Shown piece after piece: positions 40,020-49,885 of a stretch of DNA of 64,000 nt; the first letter of the stretch is position 1; the number at the start of each line of letters is the position of its first letter. This stretch comes from [Borrelia] tanukii (lineage in GTDB: Bacteria; Spirochaetota; Spirochaetia; Borreliales; Borreliaceae), in contig NZ_CP124038.1 of the NCBI RefSeq assembly GCF_030436345.1, positions 310,001-374,000 of the forward strand, written 5' to 3'. The position numbers were made by a program, and so were the translations under genes. The notes beneath the pieces were generated by a model. The model was not told the origin of the DNA. It searched no databases and saw only the letters and a program-made list of their open reading frames with translations.

Positions 40020-42116
40020 CTAGACTTTTATAATTTTTTTAACATACTCAGGACTCAAAATAGCCTTCTTACCGTTTGTCAAACTAATTTTAACAAACTG
40101 TGAATTACCTTGGTACCAGCTATCAACAACCATCCCCTTTTCCCCATTATAAATTATATAGTCTCCAATATTAAATTTACCATCCCTTTTATTATCAATA
40201 AAAAAATTATTAAAATTCTCTTTTAAATACTCAGGAATAAAGATAATATCATAAGAGTTTTTGTCAATATCTTGAAAAAAAACAGAAGGTGCGGTGCTTT
40301 TAAAAGAACCTCTAAAAGCTCGCCTTAAATTTAAGGTGACAATAAGTTCTGATTTGGCTCTTGTGATTGCAACATAAAAAAGCCTTCTCTCCTCTTCAAG
40401 TTTATCTTCTGTTAATTCTTCAATTTCAGCTGGTAAAAGACCTTTCTCAAGCCCAGAAATCACAACTCTATCAAATTCAAGCCCCTTAACGCCATGAATT
40501 GAAGACAAGAATATATTGGACTTAAAATCCCCAGAAATTAAAGGAGAAAGTGAAGAATTTTCTAAAAATATAGCAAGACCTTCAAACGTACCCGAATATT
40601 CAATTCCACTATTAATAAGCTCATCAATATTTCTTAATTTTTCATCCTTATCAAATTTTTTATAATAATCTAAAATACCAAATTTAATTACAACATCCTC
40701 AATAAAAGCAGATAAATTAATATAATTATCTTCAAAAAGTTTCTTACCTAACTCATCATAAGCATTTAAAAACAATAAAAGAGACTCTTTGGCTCTATTT
40801 TTAAGCAAACTTGAAACCTTTTTGCTCGCACAAAATAAATTGAAATTAACATCATCATCGTTTAAAGCACTAATTATTTTGTCTAAAGTAGTTTTTCCAA
40901 TTCCTCTAGAAGGCTTATTTATCATTCTCAAAAAAGCTATTTTATCTTTCTTATTTATAAACAGTCTAAGCAAGCAAATAATATCCTTTATTTCCTCTCT
41001 ATCATAAAATTTAATTGATCCTAAAACCTTGTATGGAATATTCTTCTTTAAAAAAGATGTTTCAAAATGAAACGATTGGGAATTGAATCTATAGAGTATT
41101 GCTGTCTCAATATCATTGTCAACAAGTAAATTAGAAAAATATTCAGCTTCATCTGATGTGCTTTGAAAAACTAAAAATTTCATTCTTTTATCAGAACTAT
41201 TTTTAGTTGTTATTTGCTTTTCATACCTATTTTTGTTTTTTGAGATAACTCCATTTGCAATATCTACTATATTTGAATTTGAACGATAATTTTGCATTAA
41301 ATAAAATTTAACAACATTACCAAAAGTTTTTTCAAATTCAAGAATATTTTCAATTCTAGCTCCTCTAAAAGAATATATTGACTGATCTTCATCTCCTACA
41401 ACCATAAAATACATACCATCCAAATAAAGTTCTTTCAAAAATAAAAATTGTGAATAATTTGTATCTTGATACTCATCCACAAAAATAACTTTAAATTTGG
41501 ATTGAATATATTCTTTTAAAGATTTAGACTGCCTTAGCATTAGAATGGGTTTAATAATAAGATCTGAAAAATCAAAAGCATTATTCTTAGCTTTTTCTTC
41601 CTCATAAATTTTAATATACTCATGATCCTTTTCTCCAAATTCAATAAATTTTTCTAAGAAAAAATTTTCTTTGTCTTTTAAAATCAAAGCCGCAATATGT
41701 TTTGCCATTTCAAGATTTGGAGCAAGATCAATTTGCTTGATAAATCTAGCAACATCATTAGTATCCCAAATTGTAAAATTTGAATCATAATTTTTGTCAA
41801 AATCTTTATAGTAAGCTCTCAAAAGCCAAGACCCAAAAGAATGAAAAGTTTGAATATGATGTCTCTTGTCAAATTTTAAAAGATCATTTATCCTAGCATT
41901 CATTTCGTTTGCAGCTTTATTGGTAAAAGTTAAAGCCAAGATTTCACTGGGATTTATATTCATATGTTTGATTAAATACACAATTTTTGCAATTATAACC
42001 CTTGTTTTACCACTTCCAGGCCCCGCTAAAACAAGAATTGGATTTTTACTTTTACTAAAAACAATTTTTTCTTGAGAAGCATTTAAGCTAGAAAAAAAAT
42101 TTTTTATTTTAATCAT
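40020..42116 (-). CDS. uvrD: UvrD/PcrA-type superfamily 1 DNA helicase
   Basis: 698 residues. Motif I GPGSGKT near 33, Ia LALTFTNKAANEM, II VDEYQDTNYSQ, III GDEDQSIYSFRGA, IV QNYRSN, V HGVKGLEFDRVV and VI FYVAITRAKSELIV are all present. The C-terminus has a small Tudor-like domain (FNIGDYIIYNGEKGMVVD), as in PcrA and UvrD, used for RNA polymerase contact. 3'-5' helicase in repair and replication restart. It follows rodZ by two bases. Confidence 0.95.
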   Translation of the reverse strand: MIKIKNFFSSLNASQEKIVFSKSKNPILVLAGPGSGKTRVIIAKIVYLIKHMNINPSEILALTFTNKAANEMNARINDLLKFDKRHHIQTFHSFGSWLLRAYYKDFDKNYDSNFTIWDTNDVARFIKQIDLAPNLEMAKHIAALILKDKENFFLEKFIEFGEKDHEYIKIYEEEKAKNNAFDFSDLIIKPILMLRQSKSLKEYIQSKFKVIFVDEYQDTNYSQFLFLKELYLDGMYFMVVGDEDQSIYSFRGARIENILEFEKTFGNVVKFYLMQNYRSNSNIVDIANGVISKNKNRYEKQITTKNSSDKRMKFLVFQSTSDEAEYFSNLLVDNDIETAILYRFNSQSFHFETSFLKKNIPYKVLGSIKFYDREEIKDIICLLRLFINKKDKIAFLRMINKPSRGIGKTTLDKIISALNDDDVNFNLFCASKKVSSLLKNRAKESLLLFLNAYDELGKKLFEDNYINLSAFIEDVVIKFGILDYYKKFDKDEKLRNIDELINSGIEYSGTFEGLAIFLENSSLSPLISGDFKSNIFLSSIHGVKGLEFDRVVISGLEKGLLPAEIEELTEDKLEEERRLFYVAITRAKSELIVTLNLRRAFRGSFKSTAPSVFFQDIDKNSYDIIFIPEYLKENFNNFFIDNKRDGKFNIGDYIIYNGEKGMVVDSWYQGNSQFVKISLTNGKKAILSPEYVKKIIKV

Positions 42117-42118
42117 TG

Positions 42119-43318
42119 CTAATAAACTTCAGAAACCTTAAGATCAAACCCTGAAGGTGTCTTTACCCAAAAGAATTGGACAGCAAAAATTTCTTTCCCC
42201 TGCTCTTTTAAAAAAGAAGTAATGTCCCTGTCATTGAGAATAATCTTAACATCAGAAAGTCTTGAAAAGAATAATATCAAAGATTTTTCAAAAGATAAAT
42301 TAATAGGAATACCTTTGGATGCAAAAAAAGACTTACCATGAAGATTGTTTTCATCAGCATATCTAACAAATGTATCATTCATAAAATCGATTTTTAAATC
42401 AACATTTGAAAGTTTTTGAGAAGAATACAGAGTAAGATAATCGCCACTTAGTAACTTTTCAGTTCCCTTAACATCAAATTGCCAATTTAAAATATTAAAT
42501 CTATTGTCAATATTGGTTTCAGATACATATTTAACATTTAAAGCAAAGGACTCTAAACTTACATTAGCTATTTTTGACTTATCATGATAATAATTCTCAT
42601 AAATAATTTTGACTCTCATATTATCATCAAGATTTATCTCTTTAAACTCTCCTAGATTAAAAATATTTTTACTTTTCTTAGACTCATCAATAATAACTAA
42701 ATCATCACCAATAAAAGATGTTCTATATTTTGCAATATTATCACCATTAGTTAAAGATAAAAAATCCCCCTCTTTAAGAGAAAGATTCCAAAAATTTTTT
42801 TTATCAAAAGACACTTCATGAATATTTGAAATTATCTTCTCATCCTGACTAAGCTTAAAAAATTTTTTAAAATAAACTTCTACTTCTCTAAAAGCAAAAA
42901 CTGCAAATAGTAGTAAAATAATACCAACAATTCCTAAAAGAATTTTAAACGTACTTAAAGATTCTAAACTAAAAAAAACCAATTTTTTGTCCGAAACTTT
43001 ATTGTCGCTTAAAAAGCCTAAATTTGAAATTTTATCTTCAGATTTAATCCCAATATAACTATTATTAAGTCTACTTTTATAATCTTTAAAAAGTGTTGAT
43101 ATCAATCTAGAATCAATGTCTAAATATTCACTATAAGTCCTTAAAAATCCAACAGCCAAAACTTCATTTGGAAAAATTTCAATATTAGAATCTTCAAGAG
43201 CTTTAAGATACTTAATAGAAATTTTAATATCATCAGCTACCATTTCAAGAGTCAAATTTTTACCATTTCTAACTTTTCTCAAATAACTCCCAAATTTAAT
43301 AAAATCATTTTCTTCCAT
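42119..43318 (-). CDS. rodZ: RodZ-like HTH membrane protein
   Basis: 399 residues. A cytoplasmic helix-turn-helix of the RodZ/HTH_25 type covers about 9-75 (FGSYLRKVRNGKNLTLEMVA, KYLKALED, VLAVGFLRTYSEYLDID). After a linker there is one membrane segment (about 127-147) and a beta-rich periplasmic domain. RodZ links MreB to the cell wall in rod-shaped bacteria. Located between lolA and uvrD. The periplasmic part is longer than in E. coli RodZ and unrecognised. Confidence 0.8.
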   Translation of the reverse strand: MEENDFIKFGSYLRKVRNGKNLTLEMVADDIKISIKYLKALEDSNIEIFPNEVLAVGFLRTYSEYLDIDSRLISTLFKDYKSRLNNSYIGIKSEDKISNLGFLSDNKVSDKKLVFFSLESLSTFKILLGIVGIILLLFAVFAFREVEVYFKKFFKLSQDEKIISNIHEVSFDKKNFWNLSLKEGDFLSLTNGDNIAKYRTSFIGDDLVIIDESKKSKNIFNLGEFKEINLDDNMRVKIIYENYYHDKSKIANVSLESFALNVKYVSETNIDNRFNILNWQFDVKGTEKLLSGDYLTLYSSQKLSNVDLKIDFMNDTFVRYADENNLHGKSFFASKGIPINLSFEKSLILFFSRLSDVKIILNDRDITSFLKEQGKEIFAVQFFWVKTPSGFDLKVSEVY

Positions 43319-43329
43319 AGATTTAAACC

Positions 43330-43980
43330 TTAATTTTTTTTAATATCATATAAAAAATTATCCACCTTATTTGAAGATTTTGGAGGATCATACTTAAATT
43401 TGCTATCAAGAATGCCAACATTAAACTTCACAGCGGTTAAATCAATAACTATTTCACGCCCACCACTAGTAGGATACGCAGTAATTCTTCTAATTATTCC
43501 ATCCGGAGTAAAAGCAATAATAAAAGAATTAATAGTAGCAGCTCCCTTGTAAAGCTTCCTAGAAAAGGTTAATTTAATATATTTTCCAGACTCAGATGAA
43601 TCGAGAGCTTCTAGATTTGGAGAATTGGTATAAGACACACTGTACTCACTATTTAAAACTTTCATAAGACCTCCCCCACTACTACCTTTTATTAATTGTT
43701 GATTAAACGAGGTCCCAAGGGACGGAACATAAACTGTCAAAAATTCACCGTCACTTACAAAAACTTGATTATTTGAATCTAAACTAATGATAAATTTGTC
43801 TGGAAACTTATAAAGCAAAACACCTGTTTGCTTTAATCCCTTTAAAGTAAAATTAATTGTCGCTTGCATATCCTCTATATTTTGATATTTAGCATAAATT
43901 CCTTCAAAGTATTGATTTGCAGATATTTGAGCAAACGCAGCAACAGGATATAAAACCAATAAAAGTATTGTTTTTATCAT
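43330..43980 (-). CDS. lolA: Outer-membrane lipoprotein carrier protein LolA
   Basis: 216 residues with a cleavable signal peptide ending AFA, then a LolA-type half-barrel: YQNIEDMQATINFTLKG, GVLLYKFPDKFIIS, VSDGEFLTVYVPSLGTSFNQQ and INSFIIAFTPDGIIRRITAY. It shuttles lipoproteins across the periplasm from LolCDE. Spirochaetes lack LolB, so delivery must differ at the outer membrane. First gene of the long minus-strand run through rpsI. Confidence 0.85.
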   Translation of the reverse strand: MIKTILLLVLYPVAAFAQISANQYFEGIYAKYQNIEDMQATINFTLKGLKQTGVLLYKFPDKFIISLDSNNQVFVSDGEFLTVYVPSLGTSFNQQLIKGSSGGGLMKVLNSEYSVSYTNSPNLEALDSSESGKYIKLTFSRKLYKGAATINSFIIAFTPDGIIRRITAYPTSGGREIVIDLTAVKFNVGILDSKFKYDPPKSSNKVDNFLYDIKKN

Positions 43981-44178
43981 TCTATGAACTCTTATTTATT
44001 AAGCTTAAGCTATTAACAAAGCTACATTTAAACTATTTTATTTATTGCTAATAAACTTTATTTCCATAATACTACATATCATAGAAATAAACTATTATTA
44101 ATAGTAATAGTTTAATACATAAAATAAAAATTTAAAGCTTAGGTATAAACACCTTTAAAGAATTAGGACTTAGTAACA

Positions 44179-45597
44179 ATGTCTTTGAATTACGTTGAAA
44201 TAAATACTTTGATTAAAGAAATCCCTTTTACAAACTCTTTAATAAAAAAAATAATACAACCGGATTACAAAAGTTTGATTTTAGAGATTTACAATAAAAT
44301 TGACAATAAAAAATTTAAAATATTAATCTCTTTAAATCCAAACACTACCAGATTTCATATAACAAAAAAAAATTTCAAAAAAAATGCTTTAAAATTAAGA
44401 TTTTCTGACTTCTTAAAATCAAAAATTCAAAATGGAAAAATTCTAAAAGCTTTCCAAATGAAAAATGAAAGAATCATTTCTCTTGAGATTTTAAAAAAGG
44501 AAATAATTATCTTATTTATTAAATTGTGGCCATCTTCTCCAAATATAATAGCTACAAACTCAAACCTTAAAATACTAGATGCATATTACAGAAGACCAAA
44601 AATAAAAGAAACATCGGGTGAAATCTTTTTAAAAGCTAAAGAAATACAAGAAAGCAATAAAATGTCTGATAAAAAAATCATGGGTCTAAAAGAAGAATAC
44701 AATAATGCCACATACACATCTTATTCTGAATTTCTTGAAAATTACTACGAATCTCTCAGCAATCAAATTAAAAAAAACAATATAAAAGAATTGCTTATTG
44801 AAAAATATAAAAAAGAATTGACTGTTTTAGGAAAAAGAATAGAATCTTTAAAACAACAAATTAAACTGATTGAAAACATTGAAAATGAAAAAGAAAAAGG
44901 TGAGTTGATTTTATTAAATATTAACAAAATACAAAAAGGGATTAAAGAAATAACCCTCTTAAATTATAAAGAAGAAAAAATAAAAATATCTTTAAACCAA
45001 TCATTATCGCCAAAAGAAAATGCCTTGCAATATTTTAAAGCATATAAAAAAGGTAAAAATTCTTTTAAGACCATACAAAATCAATTAAAAGACAATCTGG
45101 ACAAATTTGATTTAATTCAATCAAAAATAACCATGTTAAAGATCGAAAATTTCATTCCAAAAGAAGAATATAATCAAGAAGAAACTGCTATTAAAAAAAA
45201 AGAAAAAACACCAAAAATAGGCTTGCATTTTACCTTTTGTGAATTCGAAATTATTGTTGGAAGAAGCGCAAAAGAAAACGACGAACTTTTAAGGCATTGT
45301 GTTAGGGGAAATGACTATTGGCTTCATACAAGAGATTATCCTGGAGCTTATGTTTTTATTAAAAGTCAAAAAAATAAAACTCCTTGCCTTAATGTTCTTT
45401 TAGCTGCTGGTAATTTATGCGTATTTTATACAAAACTAGCAAAAAAATCTGGAAAAGCGGATCTTTACTACACTCAAGTTAAAAATTTAAGAAGAGTTAA
45501 AAACGGAAAGCTGGGCCATGTAATTCCAAAAGCAGAAAAAAATTTACATATTAAGCTAGATGAAAATCTAATAAAAAAAATCAAAAATCAAGTCTAA
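44179..45597 (+). CDS. NFACT family protein (RqcH/FbpA-like)
   Basis: 472 residues: an NFACT-N-like N-terminal half, a coiled-coil middle (about 195-300, Lys/Glu-rich) and an NFACT-R domain at the C-terminus (GLHFTFCEFEIIVGRSAKEND, CVRGNDYWLHTRDYPGAYVF). The family includes the ribosome quality-control factor RqcH, which adds alanine tails to stalled chains, and is also called fibronectin-binding. The Borrelia counterpart (BB0347) is reported to bind fibronectin. It is about 100 residues shorter than RqcH, and a helix-hairpin-helix region is not evident. The Asp-Arg motif of NFACT-N reads Glu-Arg here. Confidence 0.85.
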   Translation: MSLNYVEINTLIKEIPFTNSLIKKIIQPDYKSLILEIYNKIDNKKFKILISLNPNTTRFHITKKNFKKNALKLRFSDFLKSKIQNGKILKAFQMKNERIISLEILKKEIIILFIKLWPSSPNIIATNSNLKILDAYYRRPKIKETSGEIFLKAKEIQESNKMSDKKIMGLKEEYNNATYTSYSEFLENYYESLSNQIKKNNIKELLIEKYKKELTVLGKRIESLKQQIKLIENIENEKEKGELILLNINKIQKGIKEITLLNYKEEKIKISLNQSLSPKENALQYFKAYKKGKNSFKTIQNQLKDNLDKFDLIQSKITMLKIENFIPKEEYNQEETAIKKKEKTPKIGLHFTFCEFEIIVGRSAKENDELLRHCVRGNDYWLHTRDYPGAYVFIKSQKNKTPCLNVLLAAGNLCVFYTKLAKKSGKADLYYTQVKNLRRVKNGKLGHVIPKAEKNLHIKLDENLIKKIKNQV

Positions 45598-45630
45598 GCA
45601 CTGCTTATAGCAAAGCAAAATTTTGAATTT

Positions 45631-45659
45631 TTGACAAAATATTGTTATTCAAAGATAAA
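45631..45659 (+). promoter_or_regulatory. Candidate promoter of pyk
   Basis: A perfect TTGACA at 45631-45636, with GATAAA 17 bp later. A TATAAT at 45672-45677 is closer to the gene but has no good -35. Confidence 0.4.
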
Positions 45660-45694
45660 AAGCATAAAATTTATAATAGTGGAGGAAAAACTTT

Positions 45695-47128
45695 ATGATT
45701 TCAAAGTTAACAAAAATTGTAGCAACAATATCTGATCTTAGATGCGAACCAGAACACATAAAAGATTTATACGATGCAGGAGTAAATGTCATAAGACTAA
45801 ATACTGCTCATCAATCACACGAAGATACTATAAAAGTAATAAACAATGTTAGAAAAATTTCAAACAAAATAGCTCTAATGATCGACACAAAAGGACCGGA
45901 AGTTAGAACAGCAAATATTGAAAATCCTATTATTGTAAAAACTGGAGACAAAGTAATCATCTCAACTTCGCCTATTAATGAACCTAACAACTTTCAAACT
46001 AATTATGATGGATTTGTTAAAGAAGTACCCCAAGGATCTAAAGTGTTAATTGACGACGGTGAACTTGAAATGACTGTTGTTACTAAACTGCCTGACCGAT
46101 TAATTTGTGAAATTAAAAATGATGGCCAAATTAAAAATAAAAAATCAATCAATACTCCTGGCATTTCTCTTAAACTGCAATCAGTAACCGAAAAAGATAA
46201 AGGGTTTATTGAGCTTGCAGCAAAATACAATATTGATTTTATTGCTCATTCGTTTGTAAGACATTCCAAAGACGTTCAAGATGTTCAAAAAATTTTAAAT
46301 GCTGCTGGAAATTCTGATGTAAAAATTATATCCAAAATCGAAAATCAAGAAGGAATTGACAATATTGAAGAAATTGTAAAAACATCTTATGGAATAATGG
46401 TTGCAAGAGGAGATATGGGAGTTGAAATTCCTGCAGAAGATGTACCCATTGCTCAACTCAAAATAACACAAACCTGCATAAAGTATGGAATACCTGTGAT
46501 TACAGCAACTCAAATGCTTCATACAATGATTGAAAATCCAAGACCTACTAGAGCAGAAGTATCTGACATTGCCAATGCTATTTTAAACGGCACAGATGCA
46601 ATTATGCTATCTGGAGAAACCGCTTACGGGAAATATCCAATTGAAGCTGTAAAAATGATGACAAGCGTTGCTAAAAAAGTTGAAAAGCACAGAAAAATGA
46701 CCTTATATAAAGATGAACTTTTTTACGACAAAAGCACTACAAGAAACTATATTATCAAATGTGCAATTGATGCCACAAAGCTTATGGATGTAAAAGCAAT
46801 TATTGTAGATTCTCTAAAAGGCAAAACTGCAAGAATAATGGCAACTTACAGAGCAAGTGTTCCACTATTTATTACAACAAATAGCGAGAGATTAGCAAGA
46901 GAATTGGCATTATCTTACGGGGTTTATTCTAATCTTGTAGACAATAATTTTAAAAGAACTACCGAATTTGTAGTAACTTCTCTTAAAATGCTAAAAGAAC
47001 AAGGTGTTGTTAATGACAAAGATACTGTAATAATTATTTCTGGTAATCCAAACAGAGATATTGACAAAGGAACAGAATTTATGGAAATAAACACAGTAGA
47101 AGACGCAATCAAGGGGCGAAATATATAA
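45695..47128 (+). CDS. pyk: Pyruvate kinase
   Basis: 477 residues. Makes ATP and pyruvate from phosphoenolpyruvate. ATISDLRCEPEHIKDLYDAG, the RLNTAH block (variant of RxNFSHG), MIDTKGPEVRTA, ISKIENQEGI with the catalytic Lys, MVARGDMGVEIP, TATQML and MLSGETAYGKYPIEAV are all present. GGAGG precedes the ATG. Serine of the usual NFSHG is replaced (NTAHQS), as in other spirochaete forms. It may be coupled to the next gene. Confidence 0.97.
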   Translation: MISKLTKIVATISDLRCEPEHIKDLYDAGVNVIRLNTAHQSHEDTIKVINNVRKISNKIALMIDTKGPEVRTANIENPIIVKTGDKVIISTSPINEPNNFQTNYDGFVKEVPQGSKVLIDDGELEMTVVTKLPDRLICEIKNDGQIKNKKSINTPGISLKLQSVTEKDKGFIELAAKYNIDFIAHSFVRHSKDVQDVQKILNAAGNSDVKIISKIENQEGIDNIEEIVKTSYGIMVARGDMGVEIPAEDVPIAQLKITQTCIKYGIPVITATQMLHTMIENPRPTRAEVSDIANAILNGTDAIMLSGETAYGKYPIEAVKMMTSVAKKVEKHRKMTLYKDELFYDKSTTRNYIIKCAIDATKLMDVKAIIVDSLKGKTARIMATYRASVPLFITTNSERLARELALSYGVYSNLVDNNFKRTTEFVVTSLKMLKEQGVVNDKDTVIIISGNPNRDIDKGTEFMEINTVEDAIKGRNI

Positions 47129-47886
47129 AGCAAGTCAGACGCCCCTTAGTTGAAAACATATTTTATTCAAATAATACAAACGGCTTATCATTTGAATTAG
47201 CAGAAAAAAAAACTCACAAAGCCATCCTAACAAGTTATGGAAACTATGAGTTTTTTTTAAAAAATGAGTGTTTGTTCAAGAAAATAATATCAACTCAAAC
47301 CAATAATGTATTTATAATCTCTGAAGCAAAAAGCAATTTTTTAATCAATATATCCAATCATAATGTATGGAAAATTTTTAATAAAGATATTAAAGTAAAT
47401 CTAAAAATATTAAAATTATTAAAAAATTTAAATTTTATCAATATAGACGATAAACTAATCGAGAATGATCATAAAATTGAAATTACATTAAATTTTATTA
47501 GCAATATAAAGAATAATATAAAAATAATTCCAATAATTTTTGGGAAAACTTGCAATAAACATTTACTAAAATTTTGCGAACTTTTAAAACCTTTTATAAG
47601 TAAAGAAGAAAACTCATTTATTTTGCTATCTTACTTTATTTCAAAATCTACAAACATAAAAAAAGCCCTAAAGCTTGAAGAAAATTTAAAGCGTATTTTG
47701 CTTGAAGAAAAATCACCTACTCTCAATTTAATACTAGAAAACTATAAATCAAAAAAAATATTCCCAGAAAACATAAACGCAATCATGGCCATTTCAAGCC
47801 TTTTTAAAAATTTTGAATTTACAGAATCAAAAATAACAATCAATTCCCCAGAATACTTGATATCAAGCAGCATTCTAATAAAATAA
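47125..47886 (+). CDS. Hypothetical protein with no standard start codon for its full frame
   Basis: An open frame runs from inside the pyk end to 47886. The only normal start is a TTG at 47272 (204 residues), with no ribosome site. The 49 codons before it read as an ordinary protein (VRRPLVENIFYSNN, ILTSYGNYEFFLKN). They begin at an ATA at 47125 that overlaps the pyk stop as ATAA, with AAGGGG eight bases upstream, the geometry of a normal ATGA junction. I annotate the 253-codon form. Lys/Ile/Asn-rich, no domain recognised. Confidence 0.5.
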   Translation: MKQVRRPLVENIFYSNNTNGLSFELAEKKTHKAILTSYGNYEFFLKNECLFKKIISTQTNNVFIISEAKSNFLINISNHNVWKIFNKDIKVNLKILKLLKNLNFINIDDKLIENDHKIEITLNFISNIKNNIKIIPIIFGKTCNKHLLKFCELLKPFISKEENSFILLSYFISKSTNIKKALKLEENLKRILLEEKSPTLNLILENYKSKKIFPENINAIMAISSLFKNFEFTESKITINSPEYLISSSILIK

Positions 47887-47904
47887 AATTGTTAAAATGA
47901 AAAT

Positions 47905-48183
47905 TTATAAAAAGTTTTCTATTTTTTTGCAGTTTTTCTTTAAAAAAGCATCAAGTCCCATCTTTGAAATACTTCTTAATGCATTAGCAGAAACCTTAAT
48001 ATTAATACTTCTTCCAAGATTTGGAATAAAAAATTTTTTATTTATTAAATTTACCTTAAAGGTTCTTTTGGTTTTTACTCCAATGTGTTGCCCAGCTCCA
48101 CCTTTTTTCTTCGCAAGACCCTTCCTTGGAACATTGTTTCCAAACATAGTTTTTTTTCCTGTTATCTCGCACTTCCTAGCCAT
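47905..48183 (-). CDS. rpmB: 50S ribosomal protein L28
   Basis: 92 residues. MARKCEITGKKTMFGNNVP, the basic loop and RTFKVNLINKKFFIPN are the L28 signature. GGAGT precedes the ATG. The length is that of spirochaete L28 proteins. No CxxC zinc pair of the C+ type is visible. Follows an uncharacterised gene on the same strand. Confidence 0.97.
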   Translation of the reverse strand: MARKCEITGKKTMFGNNVPRKGLAKKKGGAGQHIGVKTKRTFKVNLINKKFFIPNLGRSINIKVSANALRSISKMGLDAFLKKNCKKIENFL

Positions 48184-48197
48184 TTAAACACTCCTTC

Positions 48198-49763
48198 TTA
48201 TGATTTTTTTTCCAAATATAAATCCATTAACTTTAAAAATAAAGCCAAACTACCTAAAATATTTTTAATTATACCTCCAAAGTTTAAATTGTTTCCATAG
48301 CTTTTGGCAAGATCCATATCAAGCTCTTTCCAATTATAAATCAGCTCTCTTTCCAAAGAAACCTTTGAATAGTCTGAAAGACAATCTTGTAATCGCTGCT
48401 CAATAGAATAAATTTTAGAATAATATTCACTTGATATGGTAAATGCCTTTTTATTAACATCTGCTATTATATTTAACAATAATTTCTCTGAAGATTTATC
48501 CCCTACAGAAGCTCTATGTAACAATGCATTTATTCTATTACCATAGCCACCTTGCTCCCCTAAATTAGAATCAAAATCCATAAGACTTGCATAAATATTA
48601 ATCAAGGCATGCATGTCATTAGACATTTCTCTTGAAAGCTCTATAAGCTTCCATTGTCCTTTAATAATAAGTAAATTGATAATATCATTAAGATCTTTTT
48701 TAACAAAATAAATAGTATATGTTCTCAAATAAACTAAAAGCTCGCAATAAATATAACCTGAAGTATTCATAATTTTAGATACAATCTTTTCATTCATTTT
48801 TTCATTATAATTATCCAAATTTAAAAAAGAGATTCCTGGAAAAAGCTGTTCGGCTAATATTTTAGATTTGTTATTTTTTTGCAAAACTTTAATCTTTTCA
48901 ATTTCAGTGGCAACATGCTTGGTAAGATCATTAAAAAATATTTTTGCTATTGGATTGGGCTTTTGCCCAACAGAAAGAGGAAAATAATCTGGATCTCCAC
49001 TAACATATCTTATTAAATACAAAATTTCTTTACTCTTATTTATATCCAAAATGGAAGAAATAATCTTAATCCAAGCATTCGATTTAATAGGAAAATCTTC
49101 TTTATTCCCATAAATTTCTAAAATAATGTCATAAAGGTTTTTCCAAATAGAAATATTTTTAACACAAGATATACATTCCAACAAATCTTTAAGATCATCT
49201 ATAATAACTCCACAACCTATGGAGCTAAATCTGGGCCTATACACAAAATCATCTTCTGGAAGCAAGCTGTCGAAATTTTTAAGAACTAAATAATATTGAT
49301 ACAAAACCAAATCAAAAAAATTATGCAAAGCTTGATAAGTTTCATCTATCAACTTAATTTGCTCTTGAGTTATGTTTTTAAACAAATAGGATAAATTATT
49401 ATGTAAATTTTTAGGAAGATCTGAAGAAAAATTTATATTATCGCTTGCAGAAAAAGAATAAATATAATCTAAAGATTTTTTTTGACTTTCATTTAAATAT
49501 TTTTCAACAACAAAATGAATAACTTTATTAGAATTTTTATATCTTTGAGCAAATGGCCTTAAGGGAGAAAAAATTTTATAAAAGTTATAAAGAAATCTAG
49601 AAAATTGGGGTAAAGCTTGAATTTTTGAAGCATTAAAAAAATTACTTACTCTATTTAAACTAACTTTAACTTCTTTTAACCTTTTTTGCTTTATTTGTTC
49701 AGAAGTAAGTTCTTTATTAATACTAAACATAGAAAGTATAAAATCAAATAAACCCAAATTCAT
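48198..49763 (-). CDS. Conserved spirochaetal hypothetical
   Basis: 521 residues, mostly helical, with no signal peptide. The last 30 residues are hydrophobic (IIKNILGSLALFLKLMDLYL). I recall relatives only in spirochaetes, of unknown function. A GGGGGA ribosome site precedes the ATG. It is 14 bp upstream of rpmB on the same strand, but the function need not be related to ribosomes. Confidence 0.75.
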   Translation of the reverse strand: MNLGLFDFILSMFSINKELTSEQIKQKRLKEVKVSLNRVSNFFNASKIQALPQFSRFLYNFYKIFSPLRPFAQRYKNSNKVIHFVVEKYLNESQKKSLDYIYSFSASDNINFSSDLPKNLHNNLSYLFKNITQEQIKLIDETYQALHNFFDLVLYQYYLVLKNFDSLLPEDDFVYRPRFSSIGCGVIIDDLKDLLECISCVKNISIWKNLYDIILEIYGNKEDFPIKSNAWIKIISSILDINKSKEILYLIRYVSGDPDYFPLSVGQKPNPIAKIFFNDLTKHVATEIEKIKVLQKNNKSKILAEQLFPGISFLNLDNYNEKMNEKIVSKIMNTSGYIYCELLVYLRTYTIYFVKKDLNDIINLLIIKGQWKLIELSREMSNDMHALINIYASLMDFDSNLGEQGGYGNRINALLHRASVGDKSSEKLLLNIIADVNKKAFTISSEYYSKIYSIEQRLQDCLSDYSKVSLERELIYNWKELDMDLAKSYGNNLNFGGIIKNILGSLALFLKLMDLYLEKKS

Positions 49764-49885
49764 CGTCCCCCTAAAAACTCTTCAATTTCCTTGCTCTATT
49801 TTCTAATTAAACATGGAAATCAATATTAACTATAAAAATTATACATAATTTATTGTAAAATAAAAGAAAAAACTTGAATAATTTT

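Noticed and set aside
48955..48977. Short hairpin TTGGGC/GCCCAA as a regulatory site
   Set aside because: A six-base stem inside a coding region is common by chance.
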